NCBI RefSeq assembly: GCF_000744945.1
Contig: NZ_JQMX01000001.1
Location: 1,612,001 to 1,676,000, forward strand
DNA length: 64,000 nucleotides
Origin: Carnobacterium maltaromaticum DSM 20342
GTDB taxonomy: Bacteria; Bacillota; Bacilli; Lactobacillales; Carnobacteriaceae
Direction of reading: 5' to 3'
The notes under the pieces were generated by a model. It searched no databases. It was given only the letters and a program-made list of their open reading frames with translations, and was not told the DNA's origin. A program made the translations under genes and the position numbers. Positions 27,934-35,501 of the stretch are shown piece by piece; the stretch's first letter is position 1; every line of letters begins with the position of its first letter.

Positions 27934-27987
27934 ATGGTTCGTCGATTGAAGAAATTAAGAAATGTCGCTACAGTACTCAGCTTCTAA
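27934..27987 (+). CDS. 17-residue leader peptide of the CatB-type acetyltransferase
   Basis: ATG at 27934 with AGGAGGT 6 nt upstream encodes MVRRLKKLRNVATVLSF and stops at 27987. It contains two Arg/Lys-x-Arg/Lys motifs (RLK, KLR), which in erm leaders cause macrolide-dependent ribosome stalling, and an Ala-Thr pair, the type of residue at which chloramphenicol stalls ribosomes. Its last codons form the 5' arm of a hairpin whose 3' arm hides the ribosome site of the next gene. This is the arrangement of drug-inducible translational attenuators. The peptide is too short to be found by length-based gene calling. Inducing drug not known. Confidence 0.8.
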   Translation: MVRRLKKLRNVATVLSF

Positions 27988-28020
27988 GTCTAGAAATACA
28001 ATTAAACTTAGAAGCGAGGA
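27976..28020 (+). promoter_or_regulatory. Attenuator hairpin hiding the acetyltransferase ribosome site
   Basis: Arms 27980-27989 (GCTTCTAAGT) and 28006-28015 (ACTTAGAAGC) pair perfectly over 10 bp with a 16-nt loop. With one bulged A, CTC (27976-27978) further pairs with GAG (28016-28018), which belongs to the Shine-Dalgarno GAGGA of the gene at 28027. A ribosome stalled in the leader would open the 5' arm and free the site. Confidence 0.85.
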
Positions 28021-28026
28021 ATTAGT

Positions 28027-28677
28027 ATGAAAGAATTTACTAACTGGTCAGATACGAAACAATTAAAGGAACTAATCACAAATCCACTGATTGAGGTGGG
28101 AGAGGGTTCATATTATTCTGGCTATTACGGAAACCAAAACTTTGAAGATGGCTGTGTTCGTTATCTTTGGGGTGATGAAAAAACAAAGGATTTATTTAAT
28201 CCAATCGAAGATTTTGGTTGGAAAATGGATAAACTTATTATTGGAAATTATGTCTGTATTGCTGGCGGTGCCACTATTTTAATGGGTGGGAATCATAACC
28301 ATCATCCTGATTGGATTACGGTCTACCCTTTTGCAGGGCACATCAAAGAATCCTATGCTCCGAAGGGAGATACGGTTATTAAAAGTGATGCATGGATTGG
28401 AATGAATGCCATGATTATGCCTGGTGTAACGATTGGTGAAGGTGCGATTGTGGCTTCGGGTTCAATCGTTGTTGGAGATGTTCCACCTTATACCATGGTT
28501 GGGGGCAATCCTGCTAAAGCAATAAAAAAAAGATTTACTGATAAAGAAATTAAACAGCTTTTAACGATACGTTGGTTCGATTGGACTGCGGATGAAATAA
28601 AAAATGCTGAACCTATTTTGATGAGTCAGTCGATTGATAAATTATATGAGTATTATCAGGAAAATATTTTAAATTAG
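28027..28677 (+). CDS. CatB/Vat-type xenobiotic O-acetyltransferase
   Basis: 216 residues of the hexapeptide-repeat (left-handed beta-helix) acetyltransferases. SYYSGYYGNQNFEDGCVRYL is close to the start of type B chloramphenicol acetyltransferases, the catalytic His region GGNHNHHPDW is present, and hexapeptide repeats run through VIKSDAWIGMNAMIMPGVTIGEGAIVASGSIVVGDVPPY. GGNPAKAIKKRFTDKEI closes the fold. It probably acetylates chloramphenicol, a streptogramin A or a related compound. Expression appears to be controlled by the leader peptide at 27934. ATG follows GAGGA with 6-nt spacing. Resistance phenotype cannot be deduced from sequence alone. Confidence 0.85.
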   Translation: MKEFTNWSDTKQLKELITNPLIEVGEGSYYSGYYGNQNFEDGCVRYLWGDEKTKDLFNPIEDFGWKMDKLIIGNYVCIAGGATILMGGNHNHHPDWITVYPFAGHIKESYAPKGDTVIKSDAWIGMNAMIMPGVTIGEGAIVASGSIVVGDVPPYTMVGGNPAKAIKKRFTDKEIKQLLTIRWFDWTADEIKNAEPILMSQSIDKLYEYYQENILN

Positions 28678-28687
28678 AGTAAAATAG

Positions 28688-28742
28688 AAACCTCTTGAAG
28701 CAATCCAGTTCTAAAAACTGAGTTGCTCCAAGAGGTTTTTTA
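28688..28742 (+). terminator. Terminator of the acetyltransferase
   Basis: AAACCTCTTG-AGCAA / TTGCT-CAAGAGGTTT hairpin followed by TTTTTTAG. Confidence 0.9.
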
Positions 28743-28795
28743 GTAAAGGATATCTATTAAGATATATTTTTTCAGCACTTACTTTCTATTAATTC

Positions 28796-29182
28796 TTATT
28801 CCATAGCAACCAACTCCATTTTCATGCCTTCTGGATCATTAAAATAAAGAGCATAATGGTCTGGACCACCTGCATATGGATAGTCCTCTGCATATAAAAC
28901 TTTGCCACCATGTGCCTGAATTTCCTCTTTCAAGCGATCAACTGTTGCTCGTTTTTCTGTTCCAAAAGCAATATGATTTAGACCAATTCCCCCTTTTTGA
29001 TAAGGAGCTTGAATCAATTCTTGATCTCCAATTGAGAGTACATAATAAAAATCAGCTTTTTTCCAACTAATTCCTGTTTCCCATTTTTGAAATTCTTGGT
29101 AACCTAATTCTCCTAAAAACCAACTCCAAAAATTAGATTGTTTTTCTAAATCTTTCACATAAATATCAATATGATGTAGCAT
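28796..29182 (-). CDS. VOC-family (glyoxalase/dioxygenase-like) protein
   Basis: 128 residues with the paired beta-alpha-beta-beta-beta modules of VOC proteins. MLHHIDIYVKDLEKQSNFWSWFLGELGY begins the first module, GGIGLNHIAFGTEKRATVDRL the second, and PDHYALYFNDPEGMKMELV ends it; His3, His and Glu at the expected places may bind metal. Members include glyoxalase I, fosfomycin and bleomycin resistance proteins, and epimerases, so substrate is open. GGGGGAG precedes the ATG. Lies alone on the minus strand after the acetyltransferase. Confidence 0.8.
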   Translation of the reverse strand: MLHHIDIYVKDLEKQSNFWSWFLGELGYQEFQKWETGISWKKADFYYVLSIGDQELIQAPYQKGGIGLNHIAFGTEKRATVDRLKEEIQAHGGKVLYAEDYPYAGGPDHYALYFNDPEGMKMELVAME

Positions 29183-29371
29183 GCCTATCTCCCCCTAATT
29201 TCCTTATTCTTACTGACAGTATACGTTATTTAATAGAATAGACCAAAATTTTAGGATTACATCGTCCCTTTTTGATCGATACATACTGTACTTCTAAGTT
29301 GCTAAAACAACAAGAATCACAGCAAAAGAAGCCTAGAGTAGCTGCTCCAGACTTACTAAATTTTTAGTTCG

Positions 29372-29914
29372 TTACTTAAATTTTTTCTCATATAAATTTT
29401 CTGCCCATTCACACCATTCTAACTCCGAAAGATCCATATCATAACGACGTTTACAAATGAGGTAGCGCCCAAAAGAAGATTCCCAACCTTCTCCATCTAA
29501 ATCTGGACCAAATTGAGTTTCAATTTCAGTTAAGGTCTTTTTATGAATTTCAGCTAATTTTTGAAAATAGCTTTTCCGCTCTTCAAACAATTCTTTCACT
29601 CGATTTGAATCAATAATTGAAACGGCATATAGCTTGCCTAAAAATTCATCTCTCGTAATCGGCTTCGCAGTCTTTCCTTCAATCCATTCTTGTAAAAAAG
29701 CTTTTCCTTCATCTGTGATTGAATATATTTTTTTGTGAACAGGATCATTTTCTGAAATATAGACAACATAACCTGATGCTTCTAATTTCGTGAGTAATGG
29801 GTAAATCTGACTATGATGGGCTTGCCAAAATAATTCTAAATAGCCTTTTAATTCATAACCTGAGCAGGGTTTACGGACTAACATACTAAGTAAGGTATAA
29901 CCTAATGAATTCAT
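29372..29914 (-). CDS. PadR-family transcriptional regulator
   Basis: 180 residues. N-terminal winged helix-turn-helix of PadR type (YTLLSMLVRKPCSGYELKGYLELFWQAHHSQIYPLLTKLEASGYV, then KKIYSITDEGKAFLQEWI), followed by the C-terminal helical Vir_act_alpha_C-like dimerisation domain. PadR proteins repress adjacent transporter or detoxification genes and are released by phenolics or drugs. It is divergent from an MFS exporter, with a 38-bp perfect palindrome between them that covers the exporter -35. AGGAGG lies upstream of the ATG. Confidence 0.9.
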   Translation of the reverse strand: MNSLGYTLLSMLVRKPCSGYELKGYLELFWQAHHSQIYPLLTKLEASGYVVYISENDPVHKKIYSITDEGKAFLQEWIEGKTAKPITRDEFLGKLYAVSIIDSNRVKELFEERKSYFQKLAEIHKKTLTEIETQFGPDLDGEGWESSFGRYLICKRRYDMDLSELEWCEWAENLYEKKFK

Positions 29915-29980
29915 AATAGCCTCCTCTAATTTGTTTTTTCTACTTTTTCTAGTATACCACGCTTTTATGAAATCTGTCCC

Positions 29981-30037
29981 TATATGTCAATATTTATATA
30001 TATAAATATTGACATATAAGCGAAAGTCTTTTATACT
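29981..30037 (+). promoter_or_regulatory. 38-bp perfect palindrome and consensus promoter, PadR operator
   Basis: Arms TATATGTCAATATTTATAT (29981-29999) and ATATAAATATTGACATATA (30000-30018). The right arm contains TTGACA (30009-30014), which with TATACT (30032-30037) and a 17-nt spacer makes a near-perfect sigma-70 promoter for the MFS gene. Bound PadR would block it. Confidence 0.8.
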
Positions 30038-30086
30038 AACTTACGAGATATTTGAACAAATTTTTAAGTTGAAAAGAGGAAAAAAG

Positions 30087-31310
30087 TTGGAAATAAAGCC
30101 AGATTTTGTAGAAGAACTAGATTCACTGCCTGACCAAAAACAGGAAAGTATTTTAAAAGGTTTGTTAAAACAACCTAAACCAGCTTGGGCAGTTGCCTTT
30201 GCTTGTGTGATTGCCTTTATGGGAATCGGCTTAGTTGATCCTATTTTAAAATCAATTTCAGAACAATTACATGCAACGCCTGCTGAAACATCGCTATTAT
30301 TTACAAGTTATATGTTAGTGACAGGAATTGTCATGCTTTTTTCTGGTTACATTTCAAGTCGCATTGGTGCAAAAAAAACAATTTTATATGGACTTGTGAT
30401 TATCATTATTTTTGCTGTTTTAGGTGGATTTTCTAATTCAGTCGGGGAACTTGTTGGCTTTCGTGCTGGTTGGGGTTTAGGTAATGCCTTATTTATTTCA
30501 ACAGCTTTATCCGCTATTGTTGGTGTTAGCGTTGGAGGAACCGAACAATCAATTATTATGTATGAAGCGGCTATGGGGTTAGGTATGTCGGTTGGGCCTT
30601 TACTCGGCGGATTATTAGGGAGCATTTCATGGCGTGCTCCATTCTTTGGTGTAGCAACCTTAATGGCAGTCGCCTTTATTTCAGTCACAATTCTATTAGA
30701 AAAAATCCCTAAACCTACTAAAAAAGTAGCTTTTTGGGATGGATTACGTGCATTAAAACATAAAGGCTTACTTATTATGGGGATTACAGCATTATTTTAT
30801 AACTTTGGCTTCTTTACACTATTGGCTTATTCACCATTTAGAATGGAAAGTTATAGCGCGATGCAAGTTGGCTTTGTTTTCTTTGGTTGGGGACTTTGCT
30901 TAGCTATTTCTTCTGTTTTTCTAGCACCTAAGTTGCAAGAAAAATTCGGAACCAAGAATATGATGTATGCAGCTTTATTATTATTTGCACTTGATTTAAT
31001 GATTATGGGTTTCGGTGCAAATAATAGTACCATTATTTCTATTTGTATCATTATCGCGGGACTTTTTCAGGGGGTTAACAATACCTTGATAACGACGGCT
31101 GTTATGGAAGTTTCACCTGTTGATCGCTCAATTGCTTCTTCGGCTTATAGTTTTATTCGTTTTACTGGTGGGGCTTTAGCTCCTTGGCTTGCTGGAAAGT
31201 TAGCAGACTGGTATAACCCGCATGTCACATTTTGGTTTGCTGCAGTTGCAGTAGCCTGTGGAGCTTTGGTTTTATTTATTGGAAAAGCTCATCTGGAACA
31301 AATTGAATAG
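30087..31310 (+). CDS. MFS drug efflux transporter
   Basis: About 407 residues with 12 hydrophobic segments. The soluble N-terminus EIKPDFVEELDSLPDQKQ is followed by AWAVAFACVIAFMGIGLVDPILKSI and, after TM2, the MFS motif GYISSRIGAKKTI; GFRAGWGLGNALFISTALSAIVG and YEAAMGLGMSVGPLLGG match motifs of the DHA1 drug exporters. The best start is TTG 30087, which follows AGAGGA by 6 nt; the frame is open back to 30009 but that lies inside the promoter. It is repressed, by inference, by the adjacent PadR. The uspA gene follows 15 nt later. Confidence 0.85.
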   Translation: MEIKPDFVEELDSLPDQKQESILKGLLKQPKPAWAVAFACVIAFMGIGLVDPILKSISEQLHATPAETSLLFTSYMLVTGIVMLFSGYISSRIGAKKTILYGLVIIIIFAVLGGFSNSVGELVGFRAGWGLGNALFISTALSAIVGVSVGGTEQSIIMYEAAMGLGMSVGPLLGGLLGSISWRAPFFGVATLMAVAFISVTILLEKIPKPTKKVAFWDGLRALKHKGLLIMGITALFYNFGFFTLLAYSPFRMESYSAMQVGFVFFGWGLCLAISSVFLAPKLQEKFGTKNMMYAALLLFALDLMIMGFGANNSTIISICIIIAGLFQGVNNTLITTAVMEVSPVDRSIASSAYSFIRFTGGALAPWLAGKLADWYNPHVTFWFAAVAVACGALVLFIGKAHLEQIE

Positions 31311-31567
31311 ATTGGAGGAAATTATATGCATTTATTAGTACCTATGGATCTGGATAAAACATCAAAATCAGCTTTAAAAGAAGCCATTTTGCTAACTGAA
31401 AAATTTAAAGAAACAGGAAAAATAACTATTTTACATGTTGTTAATAGTGAGCTAAGTGCTCCTGTGGTTGATTCTGTTGAAGATTTAGAAACAAAACTTC
31501 TGGCTGAAGCTCGTGATTATCTAGCCAAAATAAAAGCAATTGTCGAAAAAAAGAATATTCTTGTAGA

Positions 31568-33245
31568 CCTGAATAATTCATAGCTTTAATTCTTTGGTAC
31601 ATTTTATTGAAATATGTATCACTAATATCCCTATCAACTGATTTTGACTAAAAAGTTACTTCAAACATTCACTGTTCAAAAATATTGAGGAATAAATTTT
31701 GGGTGTAAGGCATTTTGAGCATACTTCTCCCTGGATAACTTCCCAGTAAAAAAATCGTTAGATTGTTGGATTAGATCCATTGACTGGCTCGCCTCAGGCG
31801 AGCAAAGACCCTGTAGAATTCATTCTGATACACATGATAACTAGATAATTTGAGATAGACTCGTCTACCCGTTTGGACTAATTTCCCAGCAACTTTCAGA
31901 AACTTCAATCGAATAGAATGAATGGTCATTCCCTTTTGGACTTCCTCAAAGCCAATCGTTCTTAAGAAGTTGACTAAGTTGTAAGCTATCAAGCTGAGCA
32001 TCATTCGGACATGATTCTCCAAAAAGCGAGGACTGTCTGTCTTGTCAAAGTAAAAGCCAGCTTTCGCTTCTTTAATGAAGTTCTCCATTGTGCCACGTTT
32101 GGCATAGAGAGAAAAGATGGTATCAGGAGAAACATTTTCTGATAGATTCGTCACGATAAACTCATGTCGAAAGAGTAGTTCGCCCGCTTCACGTGTTGAG
32201 CGTATACACACGCGACGACTTTGTGACCAGGATTGTGCTTGATAAGTGGTGGAGAAGTACTGAACTTCTCGTTCTTCCCACTTTTGATTATCGCCATAAA
32301 GTACTGATTTCTCAGCTATTTGACCTAGTCTACGATTATTCTTCAGTCGAATAACATAATGACTCTTTTTTGATTCACACGAATCATACACACCAGGTGT
32401 AGCGAACCCGCTGTCTCCACGAACCAAGATGTCAGTGTTTGGTAGAGAGTGATTATAGTGCTCTAATAAAGGTGTGAGAAACTCCTTTACGCCTTTTGAT
32501 GTATATTGATTTCCTGAACGTAGTTCAGCTTTTAAGAAGTCACCAGTCAATCCGTCAAAAGCTACCAATGGATGATAACCATAGGTTTGGTAGTGGGTAT
32601 TATAATCCGTTTGTTCTTGGTGACCAAATGTATCTGAATGGGTCGAATCTAAATCAATGATTAATTCCGTATCATTACGGATGAGGCGTGCTTTATCAAT
32701 AAGTTCTTGGTTCAAAGCTTGAAGTTCATGGATATTCTCCTCAGATAGTCGATCTAAAAATCGAGAAAGTGAAGATTGAGAAGCGAGTTCTTTCCTATCT
32801 AAAACAGCTTTAAACACAGGATCTTGTCTCAGGAGATTAGCTGCAGAATCAGCTGAGTAACCAGCAATTAATTGCATAATGAACTGCTCAAGTATGGATA
32901 AGTTGTCATGAGTAAAATATGCTCGTTCGTCTTCAATGTGAATGTGTTGCTTAGCCAGTTCAGAAAAACCGAAGGTGTTCATCAGCTCTTTCACTAGGAC
33001 GAGACCCGAATCACTCGATAATTGACCACCTGTATGAGAAATAGTGATATTTGAATTGAATTTTACTTGGTTTTTGTGTAAGCTAGTCATTAGAAGAACT
33101 CCTTTCTTTTGGTTGGTTTAGTCACTTTAACCATAGCAGAAAGGGGTTCTTTTTTCATCACTTAACGGGTGAAGATGAAAAAGTAATTGTAAGCTGCCGT
33201 GAGGCAGTTTCACATGGTTTTAATTAAAAGTATGAATTATTCAGG
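31568..33245 (-). mobile_element. IS1380-family insertion sequence, 1,678 bp, complete
   Basis: Terminal inverted repeats begin CCTGAATAATTCATA at 31568 and, as the reverse complement, end at 33245, identical over 15 bp with weaker similarity beyond. The flanks carry a 6-bp direct repeat TGTAGA (31562-31567 and 33246-33251). One transposase gene (31771-33090) fills it. The intact ends, intact transposase and clean target duplication indicate a recent, probably still mobile copy. Confidence 0.92.
31771..33090 (-). CDS. IS1380-family DDE transposase
   Basis: 439 residues. Typical IS1380 segments: GGQLSSDSGLVLVKELM at the N-terminus, SQSSLSRFLDRL, the first catalytic Asp in ELIIDLDSTHSDTFGHQ, the second in DILVRGDSGFATPGVYD, and the Glu region AKRGTMENFIKEAKAGFYFDKTDS. 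All three catalytic positions are present, so the enzyme should be active. It is transcribed opposite to the interrupted uspA. AGGAG lies 5-6 nt before the ATG. Confidence 0.95.
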   Translation of the reverse strand: MTSLHKNQVKFNSNITISHTGGQLSSDSGLVLVKELMNTFGFSELAKQHIHIEDERAYFTHDNLSILEQFIMQLIAGYSADSAANLLRQDPVFKAVLDRKELASQSSLSRFLDRLSEENIHELQALNQELIDKARLIRNDTELIIDLDSTHSDTFGHQEQTDYNTHYQTYGYHPLVAFDGLTGDFLKAELRSGNQYTSKGVKEFLTPLLEHYNHSLPNTDILVRGDSGFATPGVYDSCESKKSHYVIRLKNNRRLGQIAEKSVLYGDNQKWEEREVQYFSTTYQAQSWSQSRRVCIRSTREAGELLFRHEFIVTNLSENVSPDTIFSLYAKRGTMENFIKEAKAGFYFDKTDSPRFLENHVRMMLSLIAYNLVNFLRTIGFEEVQKGMTIHSIRLKFLKVAGKLVQTGRRVYLKLSSYHVYQNEFYRVFARLRRASQWI

Positions 33246-33442
33246 TGTAGAAGTTGTTATTTTAGAAGGTTTTATCGCAACAAAAATTTTAGATTATGAA
33301 AAAGAGCACGCTGTTGACTTAATTGTTATTGGTCATCACAATCGAATAGGTTTCGATCGATTGGTTGTTGGTAGTGTTTCAAAAAAAGTAATTCATGATG
33401 CTATTTGCCCTGTAGTTGTTGTTAAATAATAAAATGAATGGT

Positions 33443-33483
33443 AAAAAAGCTAATTCTATACATTTAGAATTGGCTTTTTTTTG
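33443..33483 (+). terminator. Terminator of the MFS-uspA operon
   Basis: AAAAAGC-AATTCTA / TAGAATT-GGCTTTTT hairpin followed by eight T. Confidence 0.88.
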
Positions 33484-33543
33484 CTAATCAAGAAACACTC
33501 TCATTTAACCCTATTTTTTAGTAATTTTAGCTTAACAGTGCTA

Positions 33544-33574
33544 TGCTTATTATAGAAATTATTGACTATAATAA
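33544..33574 (+). promoter_or_regulatory. Promoter with dyad upstream of the second metal ATPase
   Basis: Dyad TTATTATAG (33547-33555) / CTATAATAA (33566-33574) with a 10-nt spacer. It overlaps a -10 TATAAT at 33567-33572. This is the pattern of a repressor site; the regulator is not encoded nearby. Confidence 0.55.
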
Positions 33575-33612
33575 AAATCATTTACAGCAATTAATTACTA
33601 AAGAGGTGCACT

Positions 33613-35421
33613 ATGAAAAATGAAAAGAAATTATTTTTAACCTTTGGGATTGCCTTATTGGCCCTAATTTTACAATTTATTTTAAAGCAAGATTTATATG
33701 CACAAATTTTAATCACAGTCTCAGGAATTTTTGTTTCAAGCACTATGTTTGTTGGAATGGTCAAGACGATCCGTTCCGGAAATTACGGCGTTGATATCTT
33801 AGCCATTACAGCCATTATTGCCACATTAGCCGTCGGAGAGTATTGGGCTAGCTTGATTATACTGATTATGTTAACCGGTGGCGATGCACTTGAGGATTAT
33901 GCCGCAAAAAAAGCGCGTAGTGAACTTAAAGCTCTATTAGACAATTCTCCTCAAATTGCCCATAAATCAGAAGGCAATAAACTGACCGATATCAAAGTAG
34001 AGGATGTTAACATAAATGATATTTTGGTTGTTAAACCTGGTGAAGTCGTGCCAGTTGATGGATCCATTTTAGCTGGTCAATCTTTATTTGATGAAGCTTC
34101 TCTAACTGGAGAATCAAAGCCTGTTAATAAAGAAGTTGGGGATAAATTAATGTCTGGAACAATTAATGGAGATGGATCTATCACAATGACTGTTGAAAAG
34201 TTAGCTAAGGATAGTCAATTTCAAAATATTATTCGCCTAGTGAAAGAATCCGAAGAGCAACCGGCTCATTTTGTCCGTTTAGCTGACCGTTACGCTGTCC
34301 CTTTTACGATTATTGCTTATTTGATTGCTGGATTTGCTTGGTATGTGTCAAAAGATCCAAAACGCTTTGCTGAGGTACTGGTAGTCGCCTCTCCTTGTCC
34401 ACTTATTTTAGCAGCCCCAATCGCGATGGTCTCAGGTATGAGCCGGTCCAGTCGCAATGGAATTATTATCAAAACAGGAACAATTATTGAAAAATTAGCC
34501 AGTGCAAAATCAATTGCTTTTGATAAAACCGGAACCTTAACCAACGGTATTTTAGCTGTTGATACCATCCATTCAACCGCTACATTTTCTAAAGAAGAGT
34601 TAGCTATTTTAGCGGCAAGTGTCGAACAACAGTCTAGTCATATCTTAGCAAAATCACTTGTAGCACATGTCGGAACGGAACACTTATTACCTGTTACAGC
34701 TAGCAAAGAAACGATTGGAAATGGCATTCAAGGTGAAGTGAACGGAAAAATAGTCAAGGTAGGAAAATACGCCTTTGTCGCTCCTAACAAAGAAATCCTA
34801 CCATTAAATCAAACTGCCCTCTTTATCGCTATCGACAACAACTATGTTGGCTATATTACCTTTACAGATACAGTTAGGCCTGAAGCTAAACAAACTATTT
34901 CTCAACTAAAAAAACAAGGCTTAGAGCACGTTATGATGGTAACAGGAGATAACAACGACATTGCCTCTACGATTGCAAATCAAGTTGGAATTGTGGATAT
35001 CAAATCAGATTGTTTACCAGAAGATAAAATTAATGTATTGAAAAATAGTGCTGAGGATGCTCGTCCAGTTATTATGGTAGGCGATGGAGTCAATGATGCT
35101 CCTTCCTTAGCAGTTGCCGATATTGGGATTGCAATGGGTGCTCATGGTTCAACCGCTGCTAGTGAATCGGCTGATGTCGTTATCTTAACGGATGATTTAA
35201 GCAAGGTTAGTACATCTATTCAAATTTCAAAAGACACTATGAGGATTGCCAAGCAATCTGTTTTAATCGGGATTATTATTTGTATCCTTTTGATGCTGAT
35301 TGCGAGTACTGGCGTGATTCCCGCACTATTAGGTGCTGCTTTACAAGAAGTTGTTGATGTTGTTTCTATTTTTTCATCTCTAAGAGCCAGAAAAAGTAAA
35401 GAAGTCATTCACTTGAAGTAA
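33613..35421 (+). CDS. P1B-type heavy-metal ATPase, CPC-type ion site, no metal-binding domain
   Basis: 602 residues. TGESKPVNK, ion-site SPCPL near residue 259, phosphorylation site DKTGTLTNG near 302, HI in QSSHILAKSLV (the usual HP dipeptide is changed), GDGVNDAPSLA. The C-terminal TM8 reads LQEVVDVVSIFSSLRARK instead of the D/HxGxT motif of Cd/Zn or P1B4 pumps. It belongs to the HMA exporters but metal specificity is unclear. No N-terminal HMA domain or His-rich stretch. GAGGTGC precedes the ATG. The gene stands alone between terminators with a dyad-containing promoter. Confidence 0.82.
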   Translation: MKNEKKLFLTFGIALLALILQFILKQDLYAQILITVSGIFVSSTMFVGMVKTIRSGNYGVDILAITAIIATLAVGEYWASLIILIMLTGGDALEDYAAKKARSELKALLDNSPQIAHKSEGNKLTDIKVEDVNINDILVVKPGEVVPVDGSILAGQSLFDEASLTGESKPVNKEVGDKLMSGTINGDGSITMTVEKLAKDSQFQNIIRLVKESEEQPAHFVRLADRYAVPFTIIAYLIAGFAWYVSKDPKRFAEVLVVASPCPLILAAPIAMVSGMSRSSRNGIIIKTGTIIEKLASAKSIAFDKTGTLTNGILAVDTIHSTATFSKEELAILAASVEQQSSHILAKSLVAHVGTEHLLPVTASKETIGNGIQGEVNGKIVKVGKYAFVAPNKEILPLNQTALFIAIDNNYVGYITFTDTVRPEAKQTISQLKKQGLEHVMMVTGDNNDIASTIANQVGIVDIKSDCLPEDKINVLKNSAEDARPVIMVGDGVNDAPSLAVADIGIAMGAHGSTAASESADVVILTDDLSKVSTSIQISKDTMRIAKQSVLIGIIICILLMLIASTGVIPALLGAALQEVVDVVSIFSSLRARKSKEVIHLK

Positions 35422-35451
35422 CTAATTTTTAAGCATAGATTTAGTACACAA

Positions 35452-35495
35452 AAAAGCTACAGCTAAGCAAAATATCTTGCTTAGCTGTAGCTTTT
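35452..35495. terminator. Bidirectional terminator, metal ATPase / YhgE-Pip gene
   Basis: 19-bp perfect stem, arms 35452-35470 (AAAAGCTACAGCTAAGCAA) and 35477-35495, 6-nt loop, between convergent genes. Confidence 0.92.
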
Positions 35496-35501
35496 ATCTT
35501 A

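Larger units (their letters stand above)
31326..33429 (+). pseudogene. Universal stress protein gene split by an insertion sequence
   Basis: The 5' part (31326-31567) encodes MHLLVPMDLDKTSKSALKEA... to AIVEKKNILV; the 3' part (33252-33429, after the 33246-33251 duplication) continues VVILEGFIATKILDYEKEHAVDLIVIGHH and ends GSVSKKVIHDAICPVVVVK. Removing the element and one copy of the 6-bp duplication TGTAGA restores a single frame of 139 residues, reading NILVEVVILEG across the junction. It has the UspA ATP-binding pattern G-x2-G-x9-G(S/T)-like HHNRIGFDRLVVGSVS. The gene follows the MFS exporter by 15 nt with GGAGGAAA, so it was in that operon. The insertion is recent, because no other damage is seen. 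Confidence 0.93.

Noticed and set aside
29317..29345. A GU-rich hairpin after padR as terminator
   Set aside because: Stem relies on two wobble pairs with a weak tail; possible but not strong enough to list.
33199..33251. Possible separate start (MVLIKSMNYSG...) for the C-terminal UspA fragment
   Set aside because: These codons are the terminal inverted repeat of the insertion sequence; the real gene continues from the left fragment.
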